Notes: a model not told the origin generated them from the sequence alone. A DNA stretch of 64,000 bases from Marinobacterium rhizophilum (GCF_024397915.1 NZ_CP073347.1:2976001-3040000), one strand, 5' to 3'. Counted from the stretch's first letter, positions 40,015-49,086 are shown. Translations and numbers: made by a program.

Positions 40015-40647
40015 TCAGTCCGCAGATACAAAGCCCTGACGCAGCATGACCAGCATGGCGTCAGCCATTATCGGCGCCTCGACATGCATATCGACCTGCT
40101 TGTCTCCGGCCATCCAGTTGGCAATCAGCCCATCGATCATCGAGTGCAGCATGTAGGACGCCAAACCCACCGGCAGGCCCACCGGCAACTGCCCCTGGTT
40201 CACTGCGTTTGTCAGCATGCGCTGCGTACGGGCGCGAAACTGTGCGTGCATCAACTGCATGTGCTCACCGATTTCCTGCAGCTCCCCCTCCAGGTCATTG
40301 CGATTGATCAGCAGCCGGAAGATATGCTGATGCACAGGACTGCTGACCACCGTCTGCAACAGCAGCACGATCAGCTCGTGCAGCTTTTCCATGGGCCTGG
40401 GCTCCTGTGGATTTTCACTGAGCTCGGCCAGCTCTTCCAGCGGATTGCGCAGCTGTGCCCAAAGGGCCTCGAACAGCTGCGCCTTGTTCTTGAAATGCCA
40501 GTAAAAGGCACCGCGAGTCACTCCGGCTGCCGCGGAAATGTCCGACAGCGTGGTACGGGCAATGCCCTTTTCGCAAAACTGCTCCAGCGCAGCCGTGATC
40601 AGACTGTTGCGGGTCTCCAGCGCTTCCTCTTTTGTACGACGCACCAT
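40015..40647 (-). CDS. acrR: TetR-family repressor of the RND pump (AcrR/TtgR-like)
   Basis: Transcriptional repressor with an N-terminal helix-turn-helix (FCEKGIARTTLSDISAAAGV then TRGAFYWHFKNKAQLFEALW, about residues 22-61). The C-terminal drug-binding domain resembles AcrR/TtgR. The 210 residues start at ATG 40647; an upstream extension to 40701 would run over the operator palindrome, so it is rejected. Divergent from acrA across 132 bp that hold a 9-bp palindrome like the E. coli AcrR site. It likely represses both itself and the pump until a ligand binds. Confidence 0.9.
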   Translation of the reverse strand: MVRRTKEEALETRNSLITAALEQFCEKGIARTTLSDISAAAGVTRGAFYWHFKNKAQLFEALWAQLRNPLEELAELSENPQEPRPMEKLHELIVLLLQTVVSSPVHQHIFRLLINRNDLEGELQEIGEHMQLMHAQFRARTQRMLTNAVNQGQLPVGLPVGLASYMLHSMIDGLIANWMAGDKQVDMHVEAPIMADAMLVMLRQGFVSAD

Positions 40648-40671
40648 AATTATTTTTCCGCTATCTGAAGT

Positions 40672-40701
40672 TTTACATACATACATGTTTGTATGTATCA
40701 T
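40672..40701 (+). promoter_or_regulatory. Candidate acrA promoter overlapping the operator
   Basis: TTTACA (40672-40677), 18 bases, TATCAT (40696-40701); both boxes match the consensus in five of six positions. The operator palindrome lies in the spacer, so a bound repressor would block RNA polymerase. The leader to the acrA ATG would be about 70 bases. Confidence 0.65.
40677..40698. promoter_or_regulatory. AcrR-type operator palindrome
   Basis: Perfect 9-bp arms ATACATACA and TGTATGTAT separated by TGTT. The half-sites are those of the known 24-bp AcrR operator of E. coli (TACATACA/TGTATGTA). It lies 30 bp before acrR and 82 bp before acrA. Confidence 0.85.
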
Positions 40702-40779
40702 ACGCCCCTATTCACAGACTGCCAATCTGCCGCCAACGCAAAGCACGCGACCGGGCGGCGCAACCTCACAGGATGTCCC

Positions 40780-41952
40780 ATGCTGAACACCCCATTTCGC
40801 CGTACGCTGACCGTTGCCGTGCTGGCCGGCATCCTGCTAACCGGCTGTGACAACTCCGGCCCCGCCAACGCCAGCACCGGTACCCCCATGGCCACCGAGG
40901 TCGACGTGGTGACGCTGCACAGCCAGGCGGTCAGCCTGACCACAGAATTGTCCGGGCGCACCAGCGCCTACCGCATTGCAGAAGTTCGCCCCCAGGTCAG
41001 CGGCATTATTATTGAACGCCTGTTCTCCGAAGGCTCGGATGTGAAGGCAGGTGAAGTGCTGTACCGCATAGACCCCGCCAGCTACAAGGCTGAAGTGGCC
41101 ATCGCCGAAGCCGCCGTCGCCAAGGCCCGCGCCTCTGAAAGCAGCGCTCGCCTCAAGGCACAACGTTACGCCGAACTGGTCAAAACCAACGCCATCAGCA
41201 CCCAGGATCACGACGATGCCCAGGCCAGCCTGAAACAGCAGCAGGCCGAGATCGCATCGGCCCAGGCACAACTGGCTGCCGCGCGCATCAACCTGGCCTA
41301 CACCGAAATCAAGGCCCCCATTGCCGGTCGTATCGGCACGTCCGCCATTACCGAAGGCGCGCTGGTCACGGCGCAGCAGAGCTCGGCCCTGGCCAGCATT
41401 CAGCAACTCAACCCGCTCTATGTCGACATGCGCCAGTCCACCGCCGAGCTGCTGCGCCTCAAGCGCAGCCTGGCCGACGGCACCCTGGTGACCGTCGCCG
41501 GCGACAAGGCCGCCATCAAGCTGCACCTTGAGGACGGTTCAACTTATGCCCAGCAGGGTCTGTTGCAGTTTGCCGATGTCAGCGTCGACGAGAGCACCGG
41601 CATGGTCAATCTGCGTGCCGAGGTCCCCAACCCGGACCTGTTCCTGCTGCCCGGCATGTTTGTGCGCGGCGAACTGACCGAAGGCGAACGCCCCCAGGGC
41701 CTGCTGGTGCCACAGGTGGCCGTGACCCGTACTCCCAATGGCCGCGCGACGGTACTGACGGTGGATGCACAGGATACCGTGGCCCTGCGCGATATCAGCA
41801 TCAGCCGCGCGATCGATGACCAGTGGCTGGTGGAGTCCGGCCTGGAAGACGGCGTGCGCGTGATCACCGCCGGTACTCAGAAGGTGCGTCCCGGCATGAC
41901 CGTCAGGATCAGCACACCGGATTCGGCCAGCACCGCCGCCAGCCAGCACTAA
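40780..41952 (+). CDS. acrA: RND efflux periplasmic adaptor subunit
   Basis: Membrane fusion protein that links the inner-membrane pump to the outer-membrane channel. The 390 residues have a lipoprotein signal peptide (ILLTGC, Cys near 24), the lipoyl and coiled-coil hairpin region (VRPQVSGIIIERLFSEGSDV to about 190), then ATEIKAPIAGRIG-like beta-barrel start (here YTEIKAPIAGRIGTSAITEG) and the membrane-proximal domain. ATG 40780 has an AGGA ribosome site and begins the signal peptide; the frame is open to 40693. Followed by acrB after 16 bp. Confidence 0.93.
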   Translation: MLNTPFRRTLTVAVLAGILLTGCDNSGPANASTGTPMATEVDVVTLHSQAVSLTTELSGRTSAYRIAEVRPQVSGIIIERLFSEGSDVKAGEVLYRIDPASYKAEVAIAEAAVAKARASESSARLKAQRYAELVKTNAISTQDHDDAQASLKQQQAEIASAQAQLAAARINLAYTEIKAPIAGRIGTSAITEGALVTAQQSSALASIQQLNPLYVDMRQSTAELLRLKRSLADGTLVTVAGDKAAIKLHLEDGSTYAQQGLLQFADVSVDESTGMVNLRAEVPNPDLFLLPGMFVRGELTEGERPQGLLVPQVAVTRTPNGRATVLTVDAQDTVALRDISISRAIDDQWLVESGLEDGVRVITAGTQKVRPGMTVRISTPDSASTAASQH

Positions 41953-41968
41953 CCAGGAGCGCGCCTTA

Positions 41969-44900
41969 ATGGCCAGATTCTTTATAGACCGCCCCATCTT
42001 CGCCTGGGTTATCGCCATCGTCATCATGCTGGCAGGCGCACTGTCGATCCTGACGCTGCCCGTGGCCCAGTACCCGACCATCGCCCCGCCAACGGTGAAG
42101 ATAAACGCCAGCTACCCGGGCGCCTCCTCGAGCGCGGTGGAAAACTCGGTTACCCAGGTGATCGAGCAGAACATGACCGGGCTGGACAACCTGAGCTACA
42201 TGTCGGCCCAGAGCGATGCCGCCGGCAATGCCACCATCACCCTGACGTTCGCCAGCGGCACCGACCCTGATATCGCCCAGGTACAGGTACAGAACAAGCT
42301 GCAACTGGCCACGCCGCAGCTGCCCCAGGTGGTGCAGGCACAGGGCATCAAGGTCTCCAAGTCCTCCACCGGCTTCCTGATGGTGGCCGCCCTGATCTCC
42401 AAAGATGGCAGCATGAACAGCCAGGACCTGGGCGATTACATGACCGCCACACTGCGCGAGCCGCTGAGCCGGATCGAAGGCGTCGGCGATGTCACCGTGT
42501 TTGGCAGCCAGTACGCCATGCGCATCTGGCTGGACCCCAACAAGCTCAACAGCTACAGCCTGACACCCCAGGATGTCCGCAGCGCCGTGCAGTCGCAGAA
42601 CAGCCAGGTCGCCATTGGCGAGCTCGGCGGCCTGCCGGCCGTTCAGGGCCAGCAGTTCAGCGCCACCCTGATGGGACAGGCACGCAAAAGCAGCGCTGAG
42701 GAATTCAGCAACCTGCTGATGCGCGTCAATGCCGATGGCTCGAAAATCTATCTGCGGGACGTCGCGCGGGTCGAACTGGCCGGTCAGAGCTACGGTACCG
42801 AGGCGCAGTACAATGGCCAGCCGACCGCTGCGCTGGCCATTCAGCTGGCCACCGGCGGTAACGCCCTGGATACGGCCACGGCCGTGCGGCAAAAGCTCGC
42901 CGAGCTAGCGGAGTTCTTCCCCGCCGAGATGGCCGTGGTCTATCCCTACGACACCACTCCCTTTGTAAAAATTTCCATCGAAGAGGTTGTACAGACGCTG
43001 TTCGAGGCCATCCTGCTGGTGTTCCTCGTCATGTACCTCTTCCTGCAGAACTTCCGCGCGACCCTGATTCCCACCATTGCGGTCCCCGTTGTGTTGCTGG
43101 GTACCTTTGGCGTCATGGCGGCCTTTGGCTTTTCGATCAATACCCTGACCATGTTCGGCATGGTGCTGGCCATCGGCCTGCTGGTCGACGATGCCATTGT
43201 CGTGGTGGAAAACGTTGAGCGCATCATGGCCCAGGAAGGCCTGTCGCCCCTGGAAGCCACGCGCAAGTCCATGGGACAGATTACCGGCGCCCTAATCGGC
43301 ATTGCCCTGGTACTGTCGGCGGTCTTCGTGCCCATGGCTTTTTTCGGCGGCGCCACCGGCGCCATCTACCGCCAGTTTTCCCTGACCATCGTTTCCGCCA
43401 TGGCGCTGTCGGTACTGGTGGCCATGGTCCTCACACCGGCGCTCTGTGCCACCCTGCTCAAGCCCGTGGACAGCCACGGCCATAGCAACAAGCGCGGATT
43501 CTTTGGCTGGTTCAACCGCCTGTTCGATCGCGGTACCCGCGGCTACACCAATGGCGTGCGCCGTATCGTCAAACAGGGCATCCGTTATGGCGTGCTCTAC
43601 CTGGGCCTGATTGCCGTGCTGGCCATCCTCTTTGTGCGCCTGCCCAACTCCTTTCTCCCGGAGGAGGACCAGGGCGTCTTCTTCAGCCTGGTGCAGCTGC
43701 CGGCCGGCGCCTCCCTGGAGCGCACCAATGCGGTACTCGACAAGACCCGCACCCACCTGCTGGAAGCCGAGAAAGACAATATCGAGTCCGTCCTCACCGT
43801 TGCCGGCTTCAGCTTTGCCGGCAGTGGCCAGAACGCCGGTATCGTCTTCGTCAAACTGAAGGACTGGGATCTGCGCAAAGCCCCGGGACGTGACGCCAAC
43901 TCGATTATTGGCCGCACCATGGGCTTCCTGATGGGCATCAAGGAAGCCAACGCCTTCGCTTTCAACCTGCCGCCGATTCCGGAGCTGGGAACCTCCAGCG
44001 GATTCGACCTCTACCTGCAGGACCGCGCCAACCTGGGTCACGAGCGCCTGATCGAGATCCGCAACCAGCTGCTGGGCATGGCCGCACAGGAGCCGACCCT
44101 CATGGGTGTGCGCCCCAACGGCATGAACGACACCGCCCAGTTCGAGATCAAGGTCGATTACGACCGGGTACTGGCACAGGGCCTGAGCATCGACGATATC
44201 AACGATGCCCTCTCCATCGCCTGGGGCTCGGCCTATATCGATGACTTTATCGATCGCGGCCGGGTCAAGAAGGTCTACCTGCAGGCCGACGCGGCCTTTC
44301 GCATGACTCCGGAAGATCTCAACCTGTGGCACGTGCGCAACAACAACGGCGACATGGTGCCCTTCTCCGCATTTGCCAGCACCCAGTGGAGCTACGGCTC
44401 ACCACGGCTGGAGCGCTACAACGGCACGCCGGCGGTCAACATTGTCGGCCAGGCGGCTCCGGGTATGAGCACCGGTGATGCCATGGCTGCGGTGGAACGC
44501 CTGGTCCAGCAACTGCCACCGGGTGTGGGTATCGAATGGACCGGCATGTCCCTGCAGGAACGCATGGCCGGCGACCAGGCACCAGCACTCTATGCGCTGT
44601 CGATCCTGATCGTCTTTCTCTGTCTTGCCGCGCTGTACGAGAGCTGGACCATTCCGTTCTCGGTCATCATGGTGGTGCCGCTGGGCGTACTGGGTGCCGT
44701 GGTCGCCGCCGTGGTCTACGGCCTGTCCAACGATGTGTATTTCCAGGTCGCCCTGCTGACCACCATCGGGCTCTCGGCCAAGAACGCCATCCTGATTGTG
44801 GAGTTCGCCAAGCACCTGCATGACCAGGGCACAGGGCTGGTGGAGGCCGTTATCGAGGCGGCCCGCATGCGCTTGCGCCCGATCCTGATGACATCCCTGG

Positions 44901-45115
44901 CCTTCATCCTTGGCGTACTGCCCCTGGCCATCAGCACCGGCGCCGGCGCTGGCAGCCGCAACGCCATCGGTATCGGCGTGATGGGCGGCATGATCAGCGC
45001 GACCGTGCTGGCCATCTTCTTCGTCCCGCTGTTCTATGTGGCGGTAATGCGCCTGTTTGGACGCCGCAGCACCACAGCCATACCGGCGCACACCGAGGTC
45101 ACTCTGAATGATTAG
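41969..45115 (+). CDS. acrB: RND multidrug efflux transporter (AcrB/MexB type)
   Basis: Proton-driven inner-membrane trimer of the HAE-1 family that exports hydrophobic drugs, dyes and solvents. The 1048 residues match AcrB (1049). N-terminus ARFFIDRPIFAWVIAIVIML; the proton-relay aspartates are in GLLVDDAIVVVENVERIM near residue 407; the partner Lys lies in TIGLSAKNAILIVEFAKHL near 940. The two periplasmic loops and 12 membrane segments are in order. It overlaps oprM by 8 bp. Substrate range cannot be read from sequence. Confidence 0.97.
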   Translation: MARFFIDRPIFAWVIAIVIMLAGALSILTLPVAQYPTIAPPTVKINASYPGASSSAVENSVTQVIEQNMTGLDNLSYMSAQSDAAGNATITLTFASGTDPDIAQVQVQNKLQLATPQLPQVVQAQGIKVSKSSTGFLMVAALISKDGSMNSQDLGDYMTATLREPLSRIEGVGDVTVFGSQYAMRIWLDPNKLNSYSLTPQDVRSAVQSQNSQVAIGELGGLPAVQGQQFSATLMGQARKSSAEEFSNLLMRVNADGSKIYLRDVARVELAGQSYGTEAQYNGQPTAALAIQLATGGNALDTATAVRQKLAELAEFFPAEMAVVYPYDTTPFVKISIEEVVQTLFEAILLVFLVMYLFLQNFRATLIPTIAVPVVLLGTFGVMAAFGFSINTLTMFGMVLAIGLLVDDAIVVVENVERIMAQEGLSPLEATRKSMGQITGALIGIALVLSAVFVPMAFFGGATGAIYRQFSLTIVSAMALSVLVAMVLTPALCATLLKPVDSHGHSNKRGFFGWFNRLFDRGTRGYTNGVRRIVKQGIRYGVLYLGLIAVLAILFVRLPNSFLPEEDQGVFFSLVQLPAGASLERTNAVLDKTRTHLLEAEKDNIESVLTVAGFSFAGSGQNAGIVFVKLKDWDLRKAPGRDANSIIGRTMGFLMGIKEANAFAFNLPPIPELGTSSGFDLYLQDRANLGHERLIEIRNQLLGMAAQEPTLMGVRPNGMNDTAQFEIKVDYDRVLAQGLSIDDINDALSIAWGSAYIDDFIDRGRVKKVYLQADAAFRMTPEDLNLWHVRNNNGDMVPFSAFASTQWSYGSPRLERYNGTPAVNIVGQAAPGMSTGDAMAAVERLVQQLPPGVGIEWTGMSLQERMAGDQAPALYALSILIVFLCLAALYESWTIPFSVIMVVPLGVLGAVVAAVVYGLSNDVYFQVALLTTIGLSAKNAILIVEFAKHLHDQGTGLVEAVIEAARMRLRPILMTSLAFILGVLPLAISTGAGAGSRNAIGIGVMGGMISATVLAIFFVPLFYVAVMRLFGRRSTTAIPAHTEVTLND

Positions 45116-46511
45116 CCGCCTGCCAAGCCTTGGCGCCGCTGTGCTGCTGCTCAGCGCCTGCTCCCTGGCGCCCCAGTACCAGCAACCGGCCACGCCCGCA
45201 GGTGCGACCTGGCAGGTAGACACCCCTCAGGCCGAAGTGCCGCAGCGCGATACAGTCTTTACCGATCCTGCGCTGCAGCGCGATACAGTCTTTACCGATC
45301 CTGCGCTGCAGCGACTGATTGCGCTGGCGCTGGACAATAACCGTGACCTGCGCCTGGCAGCACTGAATGTGCAGGCGTTCGAGGCACAGTACCGTATCAG
45401 CCGCGCAGCCCTGGTGCCGACGCTGGACGCCAGCCTGGCAGGCTCGCGCCAGCGCCTGCCGGCCGACCTGTCCGGCACCGGCAGCACCGCCATCAGCAGC
45501 CAGTACAGTGCCGGCATCGGCTTGAGCGCTTACGAACTGGACTTCTTTGGCCGCATTCGCAGCCTGAAGGACCAGGCCCTGGAGCAATACCTGGCCGAAC
45601 AGGAAAACCGCCGCAGCGCCCAGATCGGACTGGTCTCGGCCGTGGCATCCGCCTACCTGACCCTGGTGGCGGACCGGGAGCTGCTACAGCTCAGCAGCTC
45701 GACCCTGCACAGCGAGCTGCAGAGCCTGGCACTGATCGAGCAGAAACAGCGCCTTGGCGTGGCCTCCGAACTGGAGTTGGCCCAGAGCCGCATCACCGTG
45801 GAAGCCGCCCGTGCCAGCGAAGCCCTGTACCAGCGCCAGGTCATCCGAGACGGCAACGCCCTGGCCCAGCTGCTTGGCACCCCCGTTCCGCTGGACCTCG
45901 CATTTCCTGCCAGCCTGACCGAGGTGCGGATTGCCGCCACACCGGCACTGGCGCCCTCGCAGCTGCTGCAGCAGCGGCCGGACATCCTGGCCGCCGAACA
46001 TCAGTTGCGGGCCGCCAACGCCAGCATCGGTGCCGCCCGGGCGGCGCTCTTTCCGAGCATCAGCCTGACCACCAGCGCCGGCTCCCTGAGCCCGGATCTG
46101 GGTGGGCTTTTTGCCGGCGGTTCCGGCACCTGGCTGCTGGCACCGGTACTGAACCTGCCACTGTTCGACGGCGGCCAGCGCGCCGCCAATGTCGATGTCG
46201 CCCGAACCGGGCAGGAGATCGCCGTGGTGAGCTACCAGCAGACCATCGAAACCGCCTTTCGCGAAGTCGCCGACAGCCTCAACACCCAGGCCCAGTTTGA
46301 GCGCCAGCTGGCGGCGCAAGACGCTCAGGTGGACGCTGGCGAGCGCTACCTGCAGCTGGCCGATCAGCGCTTTGAACAGGGCGTGGACAGCTACCTGACC
46401 CGCCTGGATGCGCAGCGCTCGCTGTTCAGTGCGCGCCAGCAACGGGTCAGCACGCGCCTGGCGGAGCTGAACAACCGCATCAGCCTGTACAAGGCGCTCG
46501 GCGGCGGCTGA
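45108..46511 (+). CDS. oprM: RND outer-membrane channel (OprM family) with 11-residue tandem duplication
   Basis: TolC-like lipoprotein channel that completes the tripartite pump. The 467 residues have a lipobox (LLLSAC, Cys 18), the linker with WQVDTP, two OEP repeats (LIALALDNNRDLRLAALNVQ and the second after residue 290) and the barrel motif SYELDFFGRIR-like (here AYELDFFGRIRSLKDQALEQ). Residues 46-56 and 57-67 (QRDTVFTDPAL) are an exact repeat encoded by an exact 33-bp tandem DNA repeat; relatives have one copy. The frame stays open, so the protein is probably made. Confidence 0.93.
   Translation: MISRLPSLGAAVLLLSACSLAPQYQQPATPAGATWQVDTPQAEVPQRDTVFTDPALQRDTVFTDPALQRLIALALDNNRDLRLAALNVQAFEAQYRISRAALVPTLDASLAGSRQRLPADLSGTGSTAISSQYSAGIGLSAYELDFFGRIRSLKDQALEQYLAEQENRRSAQIGLVSAVASAYLTLVADRELLQLSSSTLHSELQSLALIEQKQRLGVASELELAQSRITVEAARASEALYQRQVIRDGNALAQLLGTPVPLDLAFPASLTEVRIAATPALAPSQLLQQRPDILAAEHQLRAANASIGAARAALFPSISLTTSAGSLSPDLGGLFAGGSGTWLLAPVLNLPLFDGGQRAANVDVARTGQEIAVVSYQQTIETAFREVADSLNTQAQFERQLAAQDAQVDAGERYLQLADQRFEQGVDSYLTRLDAQRSLFSARQQRVSTRLAELNNRISLYKALGGG
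45243..45308. repeat. Exact 33-bp tandem duplication inside oprM
   Basis: Bases 45243-45275 and 45276-45308 are identical; the 33-bp unit begins CAGCGCGATACAG and ends CCTGCGCTG. It is in frame and adds 11 codons. The next 5 bases (CAGCG) start a third partial copy. The lack of any difference suggests a recent event such as slippage. Confidence 0.97.
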
Positions 46512-46522
46512 ACCGTCCCTGT

Positions 46523-46550
46523 CCCTGCGCCATAACACCCGGGCGCAGGG
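46523..46550 (+). terminator. Hairpin after oprM
   Basis: CCCTGCGCC (46523-46531) and GGCGCAGGG (46542-46550) form a 9-bp stem with a 10-base loop, 12 bp beyond the oprM stop. No U tract follows. A TATAAT box at 46556-46561 follows directly and could serve the next gene, but its -35 is poor. Confidence 0.45.
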
Positions 46551-46606
46551 GCAGGTATAATGCCCGGCTCAGCCTGCGTCCGCGCAGTCGCACCCGGAGC
46601 CCACAA

Positions 46607-47875
46607 GTGCACGGCAATCGCCAACAACTGCTGCAACTGACCTACCTGCGCACCCTGGCCCTGTTCGGCCTCGGCACCCTGCTGCTGTATGCCGTCTACC
46701 AGCTCGATGCCAGGCTGAACAGCTGGCAGGCCGTGACCACCCTGCTGGCCATGACCCTGGTCAATGCCGCTACCTACGCCCGGCTGCACTCCCGCCTGCC
46801 AGTGACCAACCCCGAACTCTTCGGCCAACTGACCGCCGACGCCGCCCTCTACGGCGCGCTCTTCTACCAGACCGGCGGCGCCAGCAATCCCTTCATTTTC
46901 ATGCTGCTGGTACCGCTGATCATTGCCGCCACCACCCTGCCCTGGCGTTACACCTGGTTCATGGCTGCGCTGATCGTGGCGATCTACGGCTCGCTGATGC
47001 AGTACTTCATTCCCATCTGGCCCGCGCACAATGGCCACCAGGATGCCAGCGAAACGCTGCTCAACCTGCACCTCACCGGCATGTGGCTGAACTTCCTGCT
47101 CACCGTGCTGCTGATCGGCTGGTTCGTGGCCCGCATGCACGAAAACATGCTGCGCCAGCAGCAGCGGCTGGAGCGCCAGCGCCAGAAACGCATCGAGGAT
47201 CAGCAGCTGCTGGCACTGGCCACCCAGGCCGCCGGCACCGCCCATGAACTGGGCACACCGCTGGCCACCATGCAGGTACTGCTGCACGAAATGGCACGGG
47301 AGCACCGCGCAGCGCCGCAGCTGCTGGACGATATCCGGTTACTGCAGCAGCAGGTCGACAGCTGCTCCAGGCGCCTGCGCAGCCTGGCCCACTCGGTTCG
47401 TGATGAAGCACACAGCAGCCGCCTGGAGGCGATGGACAGCCTGCTGGACGCGGTGCTGGAGCAATGGCAGCTGATGCGTCCTGAAGTAACCTATGTACTG
47501 CACCGCGATGCCGGTGAGGCACCCGCACTGCTGTGCTCGGTGTCACTGCGCCAGGCGCTGCTGAACCTGCTGAACAATGCGGCCGATGCCTGCCCCGACA
47601 GCATTCGCATTCAACTGAGCTGGGACAGCAGCGACTGCTGGCTGCGCATCCGCGACCAGGGGCCGGGATTGCCGCTGGAGCATAGTGAAGACCTGGGCAA
47701 GCCTTTCGTCACCACCAAGGGCCGCGGGCTTGGCATTGGCCTGTTTCTGACCACCAGCACCCTGGCCAGCATTGACGGCGAGGTGCGACTCTACAATCAT
47801 CCCGAGGGTGGCACTCTCACCGAAGTGCGGCTCCCCCGCAAACCCCATCACAGGCAGTCCGATGAGCAGTACTGA
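46607..47875 (+). CDS. regB: RegB/PrrB/RoxS-type redox sensor histidine kinase, GTG start
   Basis: Membrane histidine kinase that senses the redox state of the respiratory chain, by family knowledge through quinones and a conserved cysteine. The 422 residues have about six N-terminal membrane segments, the quinone-site motif GGASNPF (90-96) in the periplasmic region, and the RegB-type H-box AGTAHELGTPLATM with His213. Cys253 in the following helix may correspond to the redox cysteine. N-box LLNLLNNAADA and G-boxes DQGPGLP and GRGLGIGL follow. GTG start with GGAG ribosome site. Overlaps the regulator gene by 14 bp. Confidence 0.9.
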   Translation: MHGNRQQLLQLTYLRTLALFGLGTLLLYAVYQLDARLNSWQAVTTLLAMTLVNAATYARLHSRLPVTNPELFGQLTADAALYGALFYQTGGASNPFIFMLLVPLIIAATTLPWRYTWFMAALIVAIYGSLMQYFIPIWPAHNGHQDASETLLNLHLTGMWLNFLLTVLLIGWFVARMHENMLRQQQRLERQRQKRIEDQQLLALATQAAGTAHELGTPLATMQVLLHEMAREHRAAPQLLDDIRLLQQQVDSCSRRLRSLAHSVRDEAHSSRLEAMDSLLDAVLEQWQLMRPEVTYVLHRDAGEAPALLCSVSLRQALLNLLNNAADACPDSIRIQLSWDSSDCWLRIRDQGPGLPLEHSEDLGKPFVTTKGRGLGIGLFLTTSTLASIDGEVRLYNHPEGGTLTEVRLPRKPHHRQSDEQY

Positions 47876-48404
47876 GCACCCGCATTTTCTTGTCGTCGAC
47901 GATGACCCCACCTTCAGCCGCATACTGGCCCGGGCCATGACTCTGCGCGGTTACCAGGTTCAGGTTGCCCATAGCGTCGACCAGGCGTTGCAATGCCTGC
48001 AGCTGCAGGTGCCCGACCAGGCAACAGTGGATCTGAAAATGGAGGGTGCGTCAGGCCTGACGCTGATTGCGCACCTGCGCGCGGCAAGCCCGCGGATGCG
48101 CATCCTGGTGCTGACCGGCTATGCCAGCATCAGCACGGCGGTGGAAGCCATCAAGCTCGGTGCCAGCAACTACCTGCCAAAGCCCGCCGATGCCGACCAG
48201 ATACTGGCAGCGCTGGCGCAGCAAGATGCCGACCCCGGGCTTGAGATTGACACCCAGCCCATGTCGGTCAACCGGCTGGAGTGGGAACACATTCAGAAGG
48301 TCCTGGGGGAGCATCAGGGCAATATATCCGCCACTGCCCGCGCCCTTGGCATGCACAGGCGCACCCTGCAGCGCAAACTGCTCAAGCGGCCGGTGAGCCG
48401 CTAG
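47862..48404 (+). CDS. regA: RegA/PrrA/RoxR-type response regulator
   Basis: Partner regulator of the upstream kinase; 180 residues. Receiver domain with acidic pocket at 13-15 (VVDDD), phosphorylation site Asp57 in ATVDLKMEG, and the conserved Thr and Lys in LTGYAS and YLPKPAD. The C-terminal Fis-like helix-turn-helix ISATARALGMHRRTLQRKLL is the RegA signature. Odd: the usual Pro after DLKM is Glu (residue 61). ATG 47862 lies inside the end of the kinase gene, pointing to translational coupling. Confidence 0.93.
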   Translation: MSSTEHPHFLVVDDDPTFSRILARAMTLRGYQVQVAHSVDQALQCLQLQVPDQATVDLKMEGASGLTLIAHLRAASPRMRILVLTGYASISTAVEAIKLGASNYLPKPADADQILAALAQQDADPGLEIDTQPMSVNRLEWEHIQKVLGEHQGNISATARALGMHRRTLQRKLLKRPVSR

Positions 48405-48417
48405 CGACTTACCGGCG

Positions 48418-49086
48418 TTACTGCTCATCGATATAGATACGGGCGTTGAAGGTACGTATCCAGTCGGGATAGAACACCATCATGGCGGTCATTACGATGC
48501 CGTTGAGCAGTCCTTCCGGGAACATGATCAGCGGCAGCAGGAGCACATATTCCTGGTAGACCTGCTGCCACGGATATACCCCCAGCCCCCACAGCGACAA
48601 GGCCGCCGCCAACCCCATGACTCCGACGGAAATGGCTGCGCCCAGAAAACCGCAACAGAACAGGTAAACAAAGAAATTCTTTGCCAGACGCGCTTCCACC
48701 AGGCGCAGAACGCCAAGGCTGACCAGCGCCGGCAGTACAATGGTGCACAGGCCGTTGAAGCCAAACCCCTGCCAGCTTTCCAGCCCGATCCAGCTCACCC
48801 CCAGCAACGCCAGGGTTGCCGAGATGATCGCCAGATCCCAGCCAAACATCAGCGTCAGCAGGGTCATGCCCAGAAAGTGGATACCCAGGCCCGGCGAAAT
48901 ACCGGCACGCAGCGTCCAGAGCAACGTCAGCGCCACGGTACTGCCAAAAAACAGATGCTGCAGTTGCCGGTTGCCCAGCAGAATACGCCAGGGCAGGCGC
49001 CACAGGGCCAGCACGACAAAGGCGCTGAATACAGCCAGTAGCCAGAACGAAGCTGCAGGTGCCAGCAGGCCGTCGGTGATACTCAT
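48418..49086 (-). CDS. Energy-coupling-factor/CbiM-like membrane protein
   Basis: A 222-residue polytopic membrane protein with about six hydrophobic segments. The pattern GIHFLGMTLLTLMFGWDLAI and MFPEGLLNGIVMTAMMVF resemble CbiM-type substrate-binding permeases of ECF transporters for nickel or cobalt, but no ATPase or T-component gene is near. Function and substrate are therefore open. It lies 21 bp after rimI and probably ends the leuA-holD-rimI operon, and faces the regA gene convergently with 13 bp between stops. Confidence 0.65.
   Translation of the reverse strand: MSITDGLLAPAASFWLLAVFSAFVVLALWRLPWRILLGNRQLQHLFFGSTVALTLLWTLRAGISPGLGIHFLGMTLLTLMFGWDLAIISATLALLGVSWIGLESWQGFGFNGLCTIVLPALVSLGVLRLVEARLAKNFFVYLFCCGFLGAAISVGVMGLAAALSLWGLGVYPWQQVYQEYVLLLPLIMFPEGLLNGIVMTAMMVFYPDWIRTFNARIYIDEQ

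Noticed and set aside
39756..40049. 97-codon open frame between prfC and acrR
   Set aside because: No ribosome site, low-complexity composition not typical of a protein, and it overlaps the end of acrR on the other strand.
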